DNA from: Pseudomonas maioricensis | GTDB taxonomy: Bacteria > Pseudomonadota > Gammaproteobacteria > Pseudomonadales > Pseudomonadaceae | Length of the DNA: 35,984 nt | Assembly (NCBI RefSeq): GCF_022790535.1 | Contig: NZ_LOHG01000007.1 | Span: 140,217 to 176,200, forward strand | Direction: 5' to 3' | Shown: positions 1 to 7,489 of the stretch, piece by piece | Position numbering within the stretch: the stretch's first letter is position 1 | How the letters are laid out: every line of letters starts with the position of its first letter | Notes under the pieces: model-generated | Database searches by the model: none | What the model was told of the DNA's origin: nothing | The model's input: only the letters and a program-made list of their open reading frames with translations | Program-made: the position numbers and the translations under genes

Positions 1-2
1 CT

Positions 3-74
3 CCCACAGGTCATCCATAGCCCACAGGTCATCCATAGCCCACAGGTCATCCATAGCCCACAGGTCATTCATCG
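3..74. repeat. 18-bp tandem repeat, four copies
   Basis: The unit CCCACAGGTCATCCATAG is repeated head to tail at 3-20, 21-38 and 39-56, with a fourth copy at 57-74 that differs at two positions. The first bases of the window (CTCCCACAGG) are identical to the right end of the GTGGGAGC-type REP elements elsewhere in this window, so the array probably arose by expansion of a REP tail. It lies 19 bp beyond the stop codon of the minus-strand sulfur operon. The units are contiguous, so it is not a CRISPR array. The array may start to the left of the window. Confidence 0.9.
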
Positions 75-93
75 GTTCTGAGACAGCACAATG

Positions 94-1287
94 TCAGCCC
101 GCAGCTTTCTCCCGCTGCGCAAACGCCGCTTTGCCTACGCCTATCAGTGTCACGTCATTCTGCGGGGTGTGAATGCGCGCGCAGAGCACGTTGCGCAGAT
201 GCCGTTGCAGTGGGTTGCTGCGTGACAGGCCGGGGTTGCCGGACGCTTCGATTGCCAGTTCCACCGCGCGAATCGCGTTGGTCGTCACCAGGTATTTGAT
301 CTGCGCAGCATGAGCCGGTGGGGTCAGGCCGGTGGCAGCCGATTGCAACAGGCTATGGTTGTTGAACAGCAGCGTGTCGATCTCGCCAACCACCTCCTGA
401 AAACGCGGTAGCGTCGATAGCGCAGCACCGAGGTTGGACGGTTTGCGCTCTTCGAGCCACTGCACGAACCAGTTACGTGCTGAGCGGGCAACGCCGTCGT
501 AAACCGAGGACAGCAAGACCGACATCCACATGAAACCTGCCGGGTCGAGTTCCGCTTGCGGTGCGCTCCAAGGGCTGACGCTGACGGCGTTTTCCAGTGG
601 TACCAAAACGTCTTCGAAGATCACTTCATGGCTGCATGTGGCGCGCATCCCCAGGTGATCCCAGTCTTCGACGATTCGAATCCCTGGGGTGTCCTTGTGT
701 ACCAGCCAGGCGCCCACCAGTGGATCGGCATCGTCGCTGCGTGCCCAGACGTTGTACCAGGTCAGGCCGTGGCTGCCGGTGGAGTAGATCTTGCTGCCGC
801 TGATGCGCCAGCCTTCGGCGGTACGGCGTGCCGTTGTAGCGGGCAGGCCGCCGCGAGCAGGCGTGCCGAGGTCCGGTTCGACCCGCAACGAGTTGATTAA
901 TGCACCGTCGCGCACGGCTTCTTTCGCCACTTGCAGACGCAGATGCTCCGGCCAGCTTTTGCTCTGTTGCAGGCGTGCATGCTGGATGTATTGCATGACC
1001 AGAATCAACGCCGTGGACGGTTCGCCCTGAGCGACGGCGCTGATGGTTTGCAGCGCTTGCGGCAGGTCGGCACCGCCGCCACCCAGTTCGGAGGGGACGG
1101 TCAGCCCAAGCAGGCCGTGCTCGTGCAGCAGACGAAAATTCTCATGGGGAAACTCGCCGCTGTCGTCATAGCGCTGGGCAGTTGCGCCCAGGGCAGCGGT
1201 GATCGATGCCAGCCGGGCAGTGAAGGCCTCGGCGGACTCGATGTTGCTAACGCTGGCGGCAACGGGGCGAAGGGGGAGTGCGCTCAT
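94..1287 (-). CDS. Acyl-CoA-dehydrogenase-fold sulfur acquisition oxidoreductase (SfnB/DszC-like)
   Basis: The 397-residue protein has the three-part acyl-CoA dehydrogenase fold: a helical N-terminal domain (to about residue 120), a beta domain (about 125-240, with WRISGSKIYSTGS and the HLGMRATCSHEVIFEDV stretch typical of the family) and a C-terminal helical bundle. It resembles the SfnB/DszC branch, whose members act on reduced-flavin or sulfur substrates rather than on fatty acyl-CoA. It is the last recognised gene of the five-gene minus-strand sulfur operon, which supports a desulfurisation role. An alternative is a 3-sulfinopropionyl-CoA desulfinase, which also belongs to this superfamily and would follow logically from the mercaptopropionate dioxygenase at the operon head. 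AAAGGA lies about 10 bases before the ATG. Family assignment is good; substrate is unknown. Confidence 0.8.
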   Translation of the reverse strand: MSALPLRPVAASVSNIESAEAFTARLASITAALGATAQRYDDSGEFPHENFRLLHEHGLLGLTVPSELGGGGADLPQALQTISAVAQGEPSTALILVMQYIQHARLQQSKSWPEHLRLQVAKEAVRDGALINSLRVEPDLGTPARGGLPATTARRTAEGWRISGSKIYSTGSHGLTWYNVWARSDDADPLVGAWLVHKDTPGIRIVEDWDHLGMRATCSHEVIFEDVLVPLENAVSVSPWSAPQAELDPAGFMWMSVLLSSVYDGVARSARNWFVQWLEERKPSNLGAALSTLPRFQEVVGEIDTLLFNNHSLLQSAATGLTPPAHAAQIKYLVTTNAIRAVELAIEASGNPGLSRSNPLQRHLRNVLCARIHTPQNDVTLIGVGKAAFAQREKAAG

Positions 1288-1310
1288 TGATGGGGTTTCC
1301 TTTATTTACT

Positions 1311-1413
1311 TGTTGGAACGAGGCTTGCCCGCGAAGCTGTCACCGCGGTGCGTCAGATATCTCGCGTACCGTTCTTCGTCCGGATGCGGCCCAGACCAAG
1401 CCTCGCTCCAACA
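1311..1413. repeat. Composite ~103-bp inverted-repeat element (GTGGGAGC family variant)
   Basis: The end arms TGTTGGAACGAGGCTTG (1311-1327) and CAAGCCTCGCTCCAACA (1397-1413) are complementary with one mismatch. The ~69-bp interior is not simply palindromic but shares stretches with the element at 15791-15893, notably GCCCGCGA after the left arm and a GGATGCGGCC(C)AGACCAAGCC segment before the right arm. It fills the gap between two genes of the sulfur operon and ends 4 bp before the monooxygenase stop codon, so it would be transcribed and could fold in the mRNA. Confidence 0.8.
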
Positions 1414-1417
1414 GGAG

Positions 1418-2767
1418 TCAGGCCAACTCAGTCACTTCCTGCGGCACGTAGCGGTTTTGCGGCACTTGCAGGTTGAAGTGCTCGCGCAACGTAGAGCCGC
1501 TGTATTCGCTGCGGAACAAACCACGCTCTTGCAAGACCGGTACCACCAGTTCAGCGAAGTACTGCAAACCATCCGGCAGCAGCGAGTTGATGATGAAACC
1601 ATCGGCTGCCTCGTGTTCGAACCAGGTCTGGATCGTGTCGGCAACCTGCTCGGCAGTACCAACGAATTCGCGGCGTGGTCGGGAGAAGAACAGCGCCACT
1701 TCGCGCAGGGTCAGGCCTTCCTCCTTCGCCAGCTGTTTAATCCGGTCCGAGCCGCCTTTCTGGCTGTTGGAACCCAGCTCGCCCAGTTCCGGGAACGGCG
1801 CGTCCAGCGGGTATTGGCTGAAGTCGTGATCATTGAACGGCCTCCCCAGCGCGACGATGGCGTCTTCGATGCTGACCAGTTCCACGGCTTGCTGATAGCG
1901 GCTTTCAACCTCGGCTTCATCGCGGCCGACGATAGGACGAATGCCCGGCAGGATCGACAAATCCAGTGGGTTACGGCCGAAGCCCACTGCGCGCTTTTTC
2001 AGATCGCGGTAGTAAGCCTGTGCCTCTTCCAGCGACTCCGCATGGACGAAAATGGCGTCTGAATATTCTGCGGCGAAGTTGCGTCCGTCCTCGGAAGTCC
2101 CAGCCTGGAAAATCAGCGGGTGGCCCTGCTTTGAGCGGGAGATGTTCAGCGGGCCTTTGACCGAGAAGAACTCGCCTTTGTGATTCAGTGCATGCAGCTT
2201 GCCCGGGGTGAAAAACTCGCCGGTCTTTTTGTTGCGGGCGAAGGCGTCGTCTTCCCATGAATCCCACAGGCCTTTGACCACCGATACATGTTCCTTGGCG
2301 ATGCGGTAGCGCACGGGATGCGGCGGGTGTTCGCCTTTGCTGAAGTTATCGGCAGTGCCGCTGAGCCACGACGTCACGACGTTCCAGCCAGCACGGCCAC
2401 CACTGATGTGATCCAGCGAAGAGATTTGTCGCGCGACCTGAAACGGTTCGGTGTAGCTCACCGTAACGGTCGCCACCAGGCCGATATTTTCCGTGGTCGC
2501 TGCCAGTGCCGACAGGATGGTCAGCGGCTCGAAACGGTTGAGGTAATGCGGGCTGGATTTCTCGTGGATGTGCAGGCTGTCGGCGATGAATACGAAATCA
2601 AATTTGGCCGCTTCTGCCAGTTTCGCCTGCTGTTTGTAATAGCCGAAGTTAACGCTGGCATCTGCCTGAGCGTTCGGGTGGCGCCATTCGCCCCAGCCGT
2701 GACCGACACCGTGGACCATTGCGCCTAGCTTCAATTGACGTGGCTCTTTTTGACGAGGCTTGCTCAT
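1418..2767 (-). CDS. NtaA/SnaA/DszA-family FMN-dependent monooxygenase
   Basis: This 449-residue protein belongs to the bacterial luciferase-like flavin monooxygenases of the nitrilotriacetate / dibenzothiophene-sulfone type, which use FMNH2 and O2 from a separate reductase. Landmarks are LGAMVHG near the N terminus, FVFIADSLH, the [19 protein letters not shown] block, [19 protein letters not shown], and [13 protein letters not shown] near the C terminus. The ATG at 2767 is chosen because AGGAG lies 7 bases upstream and the protein then starts at [15 protein letters not shown]; the longer frame back to 2836 would overlap the upstream gene. It is the fourth gene of the sulfur operon, and probably cleaves a C-S bond of a sulfonate or sulfone. 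No flavin reductase gene is in the window. Confidence 0.87.
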   Translation of the reverse strand: MSKPRQKEPRQLKLGAMVHGVGHGWGEWRHPNAQADASVNFGYYKQQAKLAEAAKFDFVFIADSLHIHEKSSPHYLNRFEPLTILSALAATTENIGLVATVTVSYTEPFQVARQISSLDHISGGRAGWNVVTSWLSGTADNFSKGEHPPHPVRYRIAKEHVSVVKGLWDSWEDDAFARNKKTGEFFTPGKLHALNHKGEFFSVKGPLNISRSKQGHPLIFQAGTSEDGRNFAAEYSDAIFVHAESLEEAQAYYRDLKKRAVGFGRNPLDLSILPGIRPIVGRDEAEVESRYQQAVELVSIEDAIVALGRPFNDHDFSQYPLDAPFPELGELGSNSQKGGSDRIKQLAKEEGLTLREVALFFSRPRREFVGTAEQVADTIQTWFEHEAADGFIINSLLPDGLQYFAELVVPVLQERGLFRSEYSGSTLREHFNLQVPQNRYVPQEVTELA

Positions 2768-2804
2768 GAGCGTGCTCCTGAATCTGAATGGGTTTATGTG
2801 AGGA

Positions 2805-3785
2805 TTAATGAGCGGCTGTTTGCACAACCTGAGCACGCGAAGCGTTGAAGCTTTTGTCGAAGCCTTTTGAGACGTCGATCGATTTGGTCAGGATGCCTTC
2901 CTGTTGGTAAATATCAGCAGTGGCTTGCAGGCCCTTGATCACGTTGTCGTCGATCTCTACCCGGTTCATTTTGGTGGCGTTGGCGATTTCCAGATGAACC
3001 TCGATCGGCAGGCCGGTGATCGCCGCCTGAGCTTTGGCGTATTCAGCAGGGTGGGCGTTGCTCCACAGATAGGCGCGTTCAACCCGTGCCACGAAGTCAT
3101 CAAGTTGCACGCGTTTGTCGGCGATGGCCTTGCTGGTCGCGGCCAGGTACAAGTGATTGCTCAACAGCTCGCTGCCGCTGATCAGTACCCGGTCATGACT
3201 CTGCGTGGTGGCGACTGTGGTGTACGGGTCCCATGTGGCCCACGCATCGGCACCGCCGCTGGACAAGAGAATGCGCGATTCACCCGGCAGCAGATTGATG
3301 AAGGTGACATCGCTGGTTTGCAGGCCTGCCTGACGCAAGGCTTTTATCGCCAGGTAATGACCGATCGAACCACGCCCGGTCACGATGCGCTTGCCCTTGA
3401 GGTCAGCGACGGTTTTGACTGGAGAGTCTTTGGGCACCAGCAACGCGGTGGTGAAACGGCCTTCGGCGTGGGTAATACTGACGACTTTCAATGGGGCACC
3501 AGCACCGAGGGCAAAGACATAAGGCGCGTCGCCCAAAGCACCGATATCAACGGCACCTGCGTTCAATGCTTCACCCAGCGGAGCGGCAGAAGGGAATTCG
3601 GAGAACCTGATTTCGTAAGGCACGTTTTTCAGTTCGCCCGAGACTTGCAGCAGCGCCTTGATCGTCGATTTTTGATTGGCGACCAGCAGCGGCTCCAGGT
3701 CCGCTGCCATTGCTTGTTGGCCGAGGGTTACGCTCAGCAGCGCGCCCAGCAGGAGTTTCTTGAAGTTGAACGTGTTACGCAGCAT
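2805..3785 (-). CDS. Sulfonate-type ABC transporter periplasmic binding protein (SsuA-like)
   Basis: The 326-residue protein starts with a clear Sec signal peptide (KK, then [17 protein letters not shown], cleavage expected after residue 27), placing the mature protein in the periplasm. The rest matches the SsuA/TauA type of binding protein: [30 protein letters not shown] near the N terminus and [23 protein letters not shown] in the middle. Such proteins deliver aliphatic sulfonates or related organosulfur compounds to a membrane permease. No permease or ATPase gene is next to it, so it either borrows a shared transporter or its partners lie outside the window. GGAG precedes the ATG by 9 bases. 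Spacing is 100 bp to the rhodanese gene and 37 bp to the monooxygenase gene. Confidence 0.87.
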   Translation of the reverse strand: MLRNTFNFKKLLLGALLSVTLGQQAMAADLEPLLVANQKSTIKALLQVSGELKNVPYEIRFSEFPSAAPLGEALNAGAVDIGALGDAPYVFALGAGAPLKVVSITHAEGRFTTALLVPKDSPVKTVADLKGKRIVTGRGSIGHYLAIKALRQAGLQTSDVTFINLLPGESRILLSSGGADAWATWDPYTTVATTQSHDRVLISGSELLSNHLYLAATSKAIADKRVQLDDFVARVERAYLWSNAHPAEYAKAQAAITGLPIEVHLEIANATKMNRVEIDDNVIKGLQATADIYQQEGILTKSIDVSKGFDKSFNASRAQVVQTAAH

Positions 3786-3817
3786 GGGTGCATCTCCAGG
3801 CTAAGAGTTTGCTGGCA

Positions 3818-3845
3818 AGGACCTCCGCCTGGAGGGGTGGGTCCT
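3818..3845 (-). other. Hairpin in the rhodanese/binding-protein gap
   Basis: On the minus strand, CCTCC-AGGC-GGAGG forms a tight stem whose base is extended by AGGA pairing with TCCT, leaving an internal bulge. It sits in the 100-bp gap between two operon genes and is not followed by a T-run, so it is more likely an mRNA processing or stability element than a terminator. Binding-protein genes are often protected this way from lower expression, but that is inference. Confidence 0.35.
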
Positions 3846-3885
3846 GCTCTTGAGAAGGGTCAGATGAAAAGGGGCAGATCGTTTT

Positions 3886-5469
3886 CTAGATCACCTGAAA
3901 ACCATGCGTACCGTCGCGAGCGAGCTGGTCCACCAGTCCGTACTCCCAATCCAGATAGGCCTGCATGGCTTCGCGTGGCGCGTCGGTGCCTTCGTAAGGA
4001 CGGCGATAACGGTCGATGCGCGGTGAGGCCAGTCGGCTCTCGCCGGTTTCCAGTGGCAGCCCAGCCTTGATCCAGCTGGCGGTGCCGTCCTTGAGCAGGA
4101 ACACCTGCTTGCCGGTCAGGGCTTCAACTTCGGGCACTGCAAGGCGCGCCAGTTTGCTGCTGCCGCAGGTCAAGACGTAGCGCTCGGTTGTGGGGATCTT
4201 GTGCAGCGCGTCCTGCAGTTGAGCGCGCAACGTCCACCATGCGCCGGGAATATGCTGCTTGACGTAGTTGGCGCTGGCAGTGAAATCCAGCACTGCAACG
4301 TCGCCATGCTGCTGCCATTCGGCAAGGGTGTGCGGGCTGATTTCTTCCACTTGTGGCGGCGCAGGAATAGGTGCGTTCCATTCGCCTTGTTCGCTGAAGT
4401 CGCTGGCTTGCAGACCGTCGATCACAAACACTTCCCAGCCCAGTTGGGCCAGCCAGGAGGCGGACATGTTGGCGCGCACGCCGTCATCGTCCACCAGTGC
4501 CAGACGCGCACCGCGCACGCTGGCGTAGTGATCGGTTTCCTGAACCAGTTGGCCGCCCGGCGTTGAACGTGCATTGGGCAAATGGCCTTTGGCGAATTCT
4601 TCCGGCGTGCGCACATCCAGCAGGTACGTGGTGCGTGATGGGTCAGCTTGCCAACCGCTCAGCTCGGCGCGGCTTGCACGGCGCACACCCGCCTTGTCGG
4701 CTACACGGCGGGCATCTGCTTCGGCGACTTCGCGGGTTTCTTCGCTGACTGCGGCAAAGCGGCGAGCCTGGCCGTGGTCCAGTGTCTGCCCCGCCAGCAG
4801 CCAGCCAATCGTGCCGTTGCGCAAGGCGCTCACCTGATTGGGAATGCCAGCGTTGACTAGTGATTGGGTGCCAATGATGCTGCGCGTACGCCCCGCGCAG
4901 TTAACGATGATGCGGGTGCTCGGGTCCGGTGCCAGTTCGCGGGCACGCAGTACCAGTTCAGCACCCGGCACACTGATCCCACTGGGGATGCTCATGGTCT
5001 GGTATTCGTCATAGCGACGTGCGTCGAGAACCACCACGTCGGCTTTGGAGTCCAGCAATTGCAGGACTTCCTCGGCCGCCAACGAAGGCGTGTGGCGATG
5101 ATGTTCAACCAGTTCGCCGAAGGCTTTGCTGGGCACGTTGACGTCGATGAACAGTTCGCCGCCAGCCTCGCGCCAGCCTTGAAGGCCACCTTCGAGCAGT
5201 TTCACATCGCTGTAACCCAGTGCCTGTAAGCGCTCAAGGGCGCGCTGGGCCAGACCTTCGCCGTTGTCATAGACAGTCACGGCAGTGTCCAGACGCGGGA
5301 TGCGTGACAGTACTTCCAGCTCAAGCTTCGACAGCGGGATGTTGGCGGCGAACAGCGGGTGCGCTTCAGCGAACGGTGCTTCCTCACGAACGTCGATCAG
5401 GGCGAGTTCTTCATGAGCCAGCAGCGCCTGACGGATATCGGCGAAGGAGCGGGTAACAGACTGAGTCAT
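3886..5469 (-). CDS. Four-domain rhodanese (sulfurtransferase)
   Basis: The 527-residue protein carries four rhodanese-like domains in a row, at about residues 8-105, 125-230, 262-365 and 375-475. The active-site loop of domain 2 is CAGRTRS with Cys191, and that of domain 4 is CGSSKLA with Cys435. In domains 1 and 3 the loops read YDNGEG and DDDGVR, without cysteine, so these are probably structural. Rhodaneses move a sulfane sulfur from thiosulfate, persulfide or a similar donor to a thiophilic acceptor. The start ATG overlaps the stop of the upstream dioxygenase gene (ATGA at 5466-5469), so the two are translationally coupled. The order matches PA2602-PA2603 as I recall it. No signal peptide is visible, so it is cytoplasmic. 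Confidence 0.9.
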   Translation of the reverse strand: MTQSVTRSFADIRQALLAHEELALIDVREEAPFAEAHPLFAANIPLSKLELEVLSRIPRLDTAVTVYDNGEGLAQRALERLQALGYSDVKLLEGGLQGWREAGGELFIDVNVPSKAFGELVEHHRHTPSLAAEEVLQLLDSKADVVVLDARRYDEYQTMSIPSGISVPGAELVLRARELAPDPSTRIIVNCAGRTRSIIGTQSLVNAGIPNQVSALRNGTIGWLLAGQTLDHGQARRFAAVSEETREVAEADARRVADKAGVRRASRAELSGWQADPSRTTYLLDVRTPEEFAKGHLPNARSTPGGQLVQETDHYASVRGARLALVDDDGVRANMSASWLAQLGWEVFVIDGLQASDFSEQGEWNAPIPAPPQVEEISPHTLAEWQQHGDVAVLDFTASANYVKQHIPGAWWTLRAQLQDALHKIPTTERYVLTCGSSKLARLAVPEVEALTGKQVFLLKDGTASWIKAGLPLETGESRLASPRIDRYRRPYEGTDAPREAMQAYLDWEYGLVDQLARDGTHGFQVI

Positions 5470-6089
5470 TGTGCGTGGCTCTCTTTGGCAGGGCTCTCTT
5501 TGGACAGATCCCAGATGTTGGGCAGAAAGGCGTTGGAATAGCCGGAGATAAACAGTTTTTCAGTGCCGTCGGGCTGATACACCGCCCGCCGCACAGCACC
5601 GATGTTGGCGCCATAAACGTGGATGCTGATCGAGACCTGATCGCTGAAAGCATTGCTGACCTGATGCACGTCATTGCTGCGTGGCGACAGGGCTTCGACA
5701 TGGCCAGGCTCAAGGCGAATCGCCGGGCCTTCTTTTTCCAGTCGACCTTCCGGACTGCGGGCAAAACCCTGGGAATATTCTGCTCCACGCAACATGCCGA
5801 TCAGGCCCCACACGCGGTGGTCGTGGATGGGAGTGCTTTGGCCGGGACCCCAGACGAAACTGACAATCGAAAAGCGTTGCCGGGAGTCGGCGTGCAGCAG
5901 GAATTGCTGATAGCGCTCGGGGCTGGGGATGGCGTATTCGTCAGGTAGCCAGTCATCGTGGCTGACCAGTTGACCCAGCAGCTTGCCACCGCGGTGCAGC
6001 AGATCGCCTTCGCGAGGATTGCTGTCGATCAGCTCTGCCAGCGCGCCAATGAATTCTCTGAGTCGTTCGGGGTGTCGGGTTTGCGTCAT
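5466..6089 (-). CDS. 3-mercaptopropionate dioxygenase (cysteine dioxygenase family)
   Basis: This 207-residue cupin oxidises a small thiol to its sulfinate with O2 and a non-haem iron. The iron ligands are His89 and His91 in TPIHDHRVWG and His142 in DVHQVSNAF. The second-sphere Ser155-His157-Tyr159 triad is present in SISIHVYG. Gln62 and Arg168 fall at the positions that mark bacterial 3-mercaptopropionate dioxygenases (P. aeruginosa PA2602 type) rather than true cysteine dioxygenases; there is no cysteine at position 93 for the Cys-Tyr crosslink. The likely reaction is 3-mercaptopropionate to 3-sulfinopropionate, with cysteine as a poorer substrate. It is the first gene of the minus-strand sulfur operon and faces a LysR regulator across a 332-bp gap. 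Confidence 0.88.
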   Translation of the reverse strand: MTQTRHPERLREFIGALAELIDSNPREGDLLHRGGKLLGQLVSHDDWLPDEYAIPSPERYQQFLLHADSRQRFSIVSFVWGPGQSTPIHDHRVWGLIGMLRGAEYSQGFARSPEGRLEKEGPAIRLEPGHVEALSPRSNDVHQVSNAFSDQVSISIHVYGANIGAVRRAVYQPDGTEKLFISGYSNAFLPNIWDLSKESPAKESHAQ

Positions 6090-6238
6090 GTCTATACCAG
6101 CGCCAAGTTAATGCGTGGCTTAATATAAACATAATGTCTTAGTCTAATATGCGATTATTTTATGATTAGGTTATAACCAAAGGTGCTGAGAAAGAGCTAG
6201 CGATATGAAGCTTTAGGACTTGAGTGCTCAATATAGCT
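6090..6238. promoter_or_regulatory. Divergent promoter region of the sulfur operon and LysR gene
   Basis: This stretch is strikingly AT-rich against its surroundings (about 6120-6180) and should hold the promoters of the minus-strand operon and perhaps of the LysR gene. It contains a perfect 10-bp palindrome GGTTATAACC at 6169-6178, a plausible half or core of a LysR operator. No convincing sigma-54 (TGGCAC-N5-TTGC) promoter was found in it. Confidence 0.5.
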
Positions 6239-6303
6239 ATCGCGAGCAAGCTCACTCCTACAGAGGACCGCGTTTCAGCTGTAGGAGTGAGCTTACTCGC
6301 GAT
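6239..6303. repeat. REP pair, GTAGGAGTGAGC family, short-spacer topology
   Basis: The arms at 6239-6263 and 6279-6303 are 25 bp each, complementary with one mismatch, and separated by 15 bp. Reading inward the left arm is ATCGCGAGCAAGCTCACTCC, so the GTAGGAG ends face each other across the short spacer. The same arrangement recurs at 21752-21825. It lies in the sulfur operon/LysR divergent gap. Confidence 0.9.
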
Positions 6304-6421
6304 GGCGTCGGTGGGCCAATGCAGCTGCAATCGTCGAGTTACTCCAGCCTGCTATCCACAAACCGCAAATGCCACTATGCTTTTCGCCTATCTCTTATCT
6401 GTCTTTTTATGTGCGGTCCGA

Positions 6422-7327
6422 ATGAAAATTGATGATATCGATGCCTTTGTGGCGGTGATTCGTTGCCAGTCGATCAGCCATGCGGCGCAATCGCTGGATC
6501 TGACTCAGCCGGCGATTACCCGGCGGGTGCAGAATTTCGAGCAGGCGTTGGGCGTCGAATTGTTCGACCGCAACACCAAGCCGCTCAAGCCAACACAGAT
6601 GGGTAACCAGGTTTATCAGCGCTGCCTGTCGATCCTGCGTGAGATGGATGCCTTGCGCGAGCTGGTGGCCAGCGACACACCGCCCAGTGGTCTATTACGA
6701 CTGGGTGTGCCCCAGACGATCGGTGATGTGGTACTGCTCGACGCACTAAAACAACTGCGTAGCGAGTTTCCGGGTTTACGTGCGCAAGTGTCTACCGGCT
6801 GGGGCAGTCATCTGGTCAGCAAGATCGAGAACGGCGAACTGGACGCAGCCGCAGCGCTGTTCCCGGCAGGCAAGATTTTCCCGGAAAACATCATTGGCGA
6901 ATCCATTGGCAAGATGGAGTTGGTGGTGGTTTGCGCGCGCTCGGCATTGCCTAAGGGCTCTGTGAAGCTTGCAGATTGTTATCAGCAGGGCTGGGTGCTC
7001 AACCCCGATGGCTGTGGTTTCCGTGCCGGGTTGCAGCGCACGTTGTCGGATCAGGGACTGAGCCTGAAGGTCAACCTGGAAACCTTTGGCACTGAACTGC
7101 AGTTGGGGCTGGTGGCCGACGGCATGGGCCTGGGTCTGGTGCCACGGCCCTTGCTTGAACGCAGCATTCATCGTGAGCAACTGGCAGTGTTGCCGGTCAA
7201 GGACTTCAAACCGGTCATGGATCTGTGGCTGATCTACCCGCGTTTCCTGGGCAACCTGCAAGGGCCGGTCAGCTCGTTCGGTGAGCTGGTGGCGCGGTCG
7301 CTGAAGCAGGTCAAAGACGCTGCTTGA
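6422..7327 (+). CDS. LysR-family transcriptional regulator
   Basis: The 301-residue protein has the standard LysR layout: an N-terminal winged helix-turn-helix (ISHAAQSLDLTQPAITRRVQNFE at about residues 18-40, followed by LGVELFDR) and a two-lobed effector-binding domain from about residue 90. The ATG at 6422 is preferred because it gives the typical LysR length and start (MKIDDIDAFVAV); the frame is open further upstream, but that extension is encoded by a REP element. It is divergent from the 3-mercaptopropionate dioxygenase operon and is the likely local regulator, possibly responding to an organosulfur compound or sulfur starvation. No strong Shine-Dalgarno is visible. The 3' end runs into a large cruciform that separates it from the convergent PA2817-like gene. 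Confidence 0.9.
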   Translation: MKIDDIDAFVAVIRCQSISHAAQSLDLTQPAITRRVQNFEQALGVELFDRNTKPLKPTQMGNQVYQRCLSILREMDALRELVASDTPPSGLLRLGVPQTIGDVVLLDALKQLRSEFPGLRAQVSTGWGSHLVSKIENGELDAAAALFPAGKIFPENIIGESIGKMELVVVCARSALPKGSVKLADCYQQGWVLNPDGCGFRAGLQRTLSDQGLSLKVNLETFGTELQLGLVADGMGLGLVPRPLLERSIHREQLAVLPVKDFKPVMDLWLIYPRFLGNLQGPVSSFGELVARSLKQVKDAA

Positions 7328-7368
7328 TTGAGAGTTTTCTAGCGAGCGCCTATCAGATAAGTACAAAT

Positions 7369-7463
7369 CCTGTAGGAGATCACCGAGGTTACGAGGCCAG
7401 CGATAGCGGCGTGTCAGGCAAGCCGCCATCGCTGGCCTCGTAACCTCGGTGAGCGCCTACAGG
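7369..7463. repeat. Long near-perfect inverted repeat between convergent genes
   Basis: Arms of 42 bp (7369-7410 and 7422-7463) are complementary at 39 of 42 positions around an 11-bp spacer. Both ends are CCTGTAGG/CCTACAGG, as in the REP elements, but the core (CACCGAGGTTACGAGGCCAG) is unlike the other families in this window. It lies between convergent genes, where it could act as a bidirectional terminator or mRNA-end protector, though there is no T-run directly after either arm. Confidence 0.9.
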
Positions 7464-7489
7464 TAATCCATTAGCCGCGCTGTCCCGGA

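Noticed and set aside
3..74. CRISPR-like array
   Set aside because: The 18-bp units are contiguous with no spacers and derive from a REP tail; no cas genes are present.
1199..2062. 287-codon plus-strand frame opposite the sulfur operon
   Set aside because: It runs through a repeat element and two real genes, with no ribosome binding site.
2904..4070. 388-codon plus-strand frame across the binding-protein gene
   Set aside because: It spans parts of two clear minus-strand genes and their gap, with no domain or start signal.
6224..6421. N-terminal extension of the LysR protein
   Set aside because: The extension is encoded by a REP element and would be atypical; the family start is at 6422.
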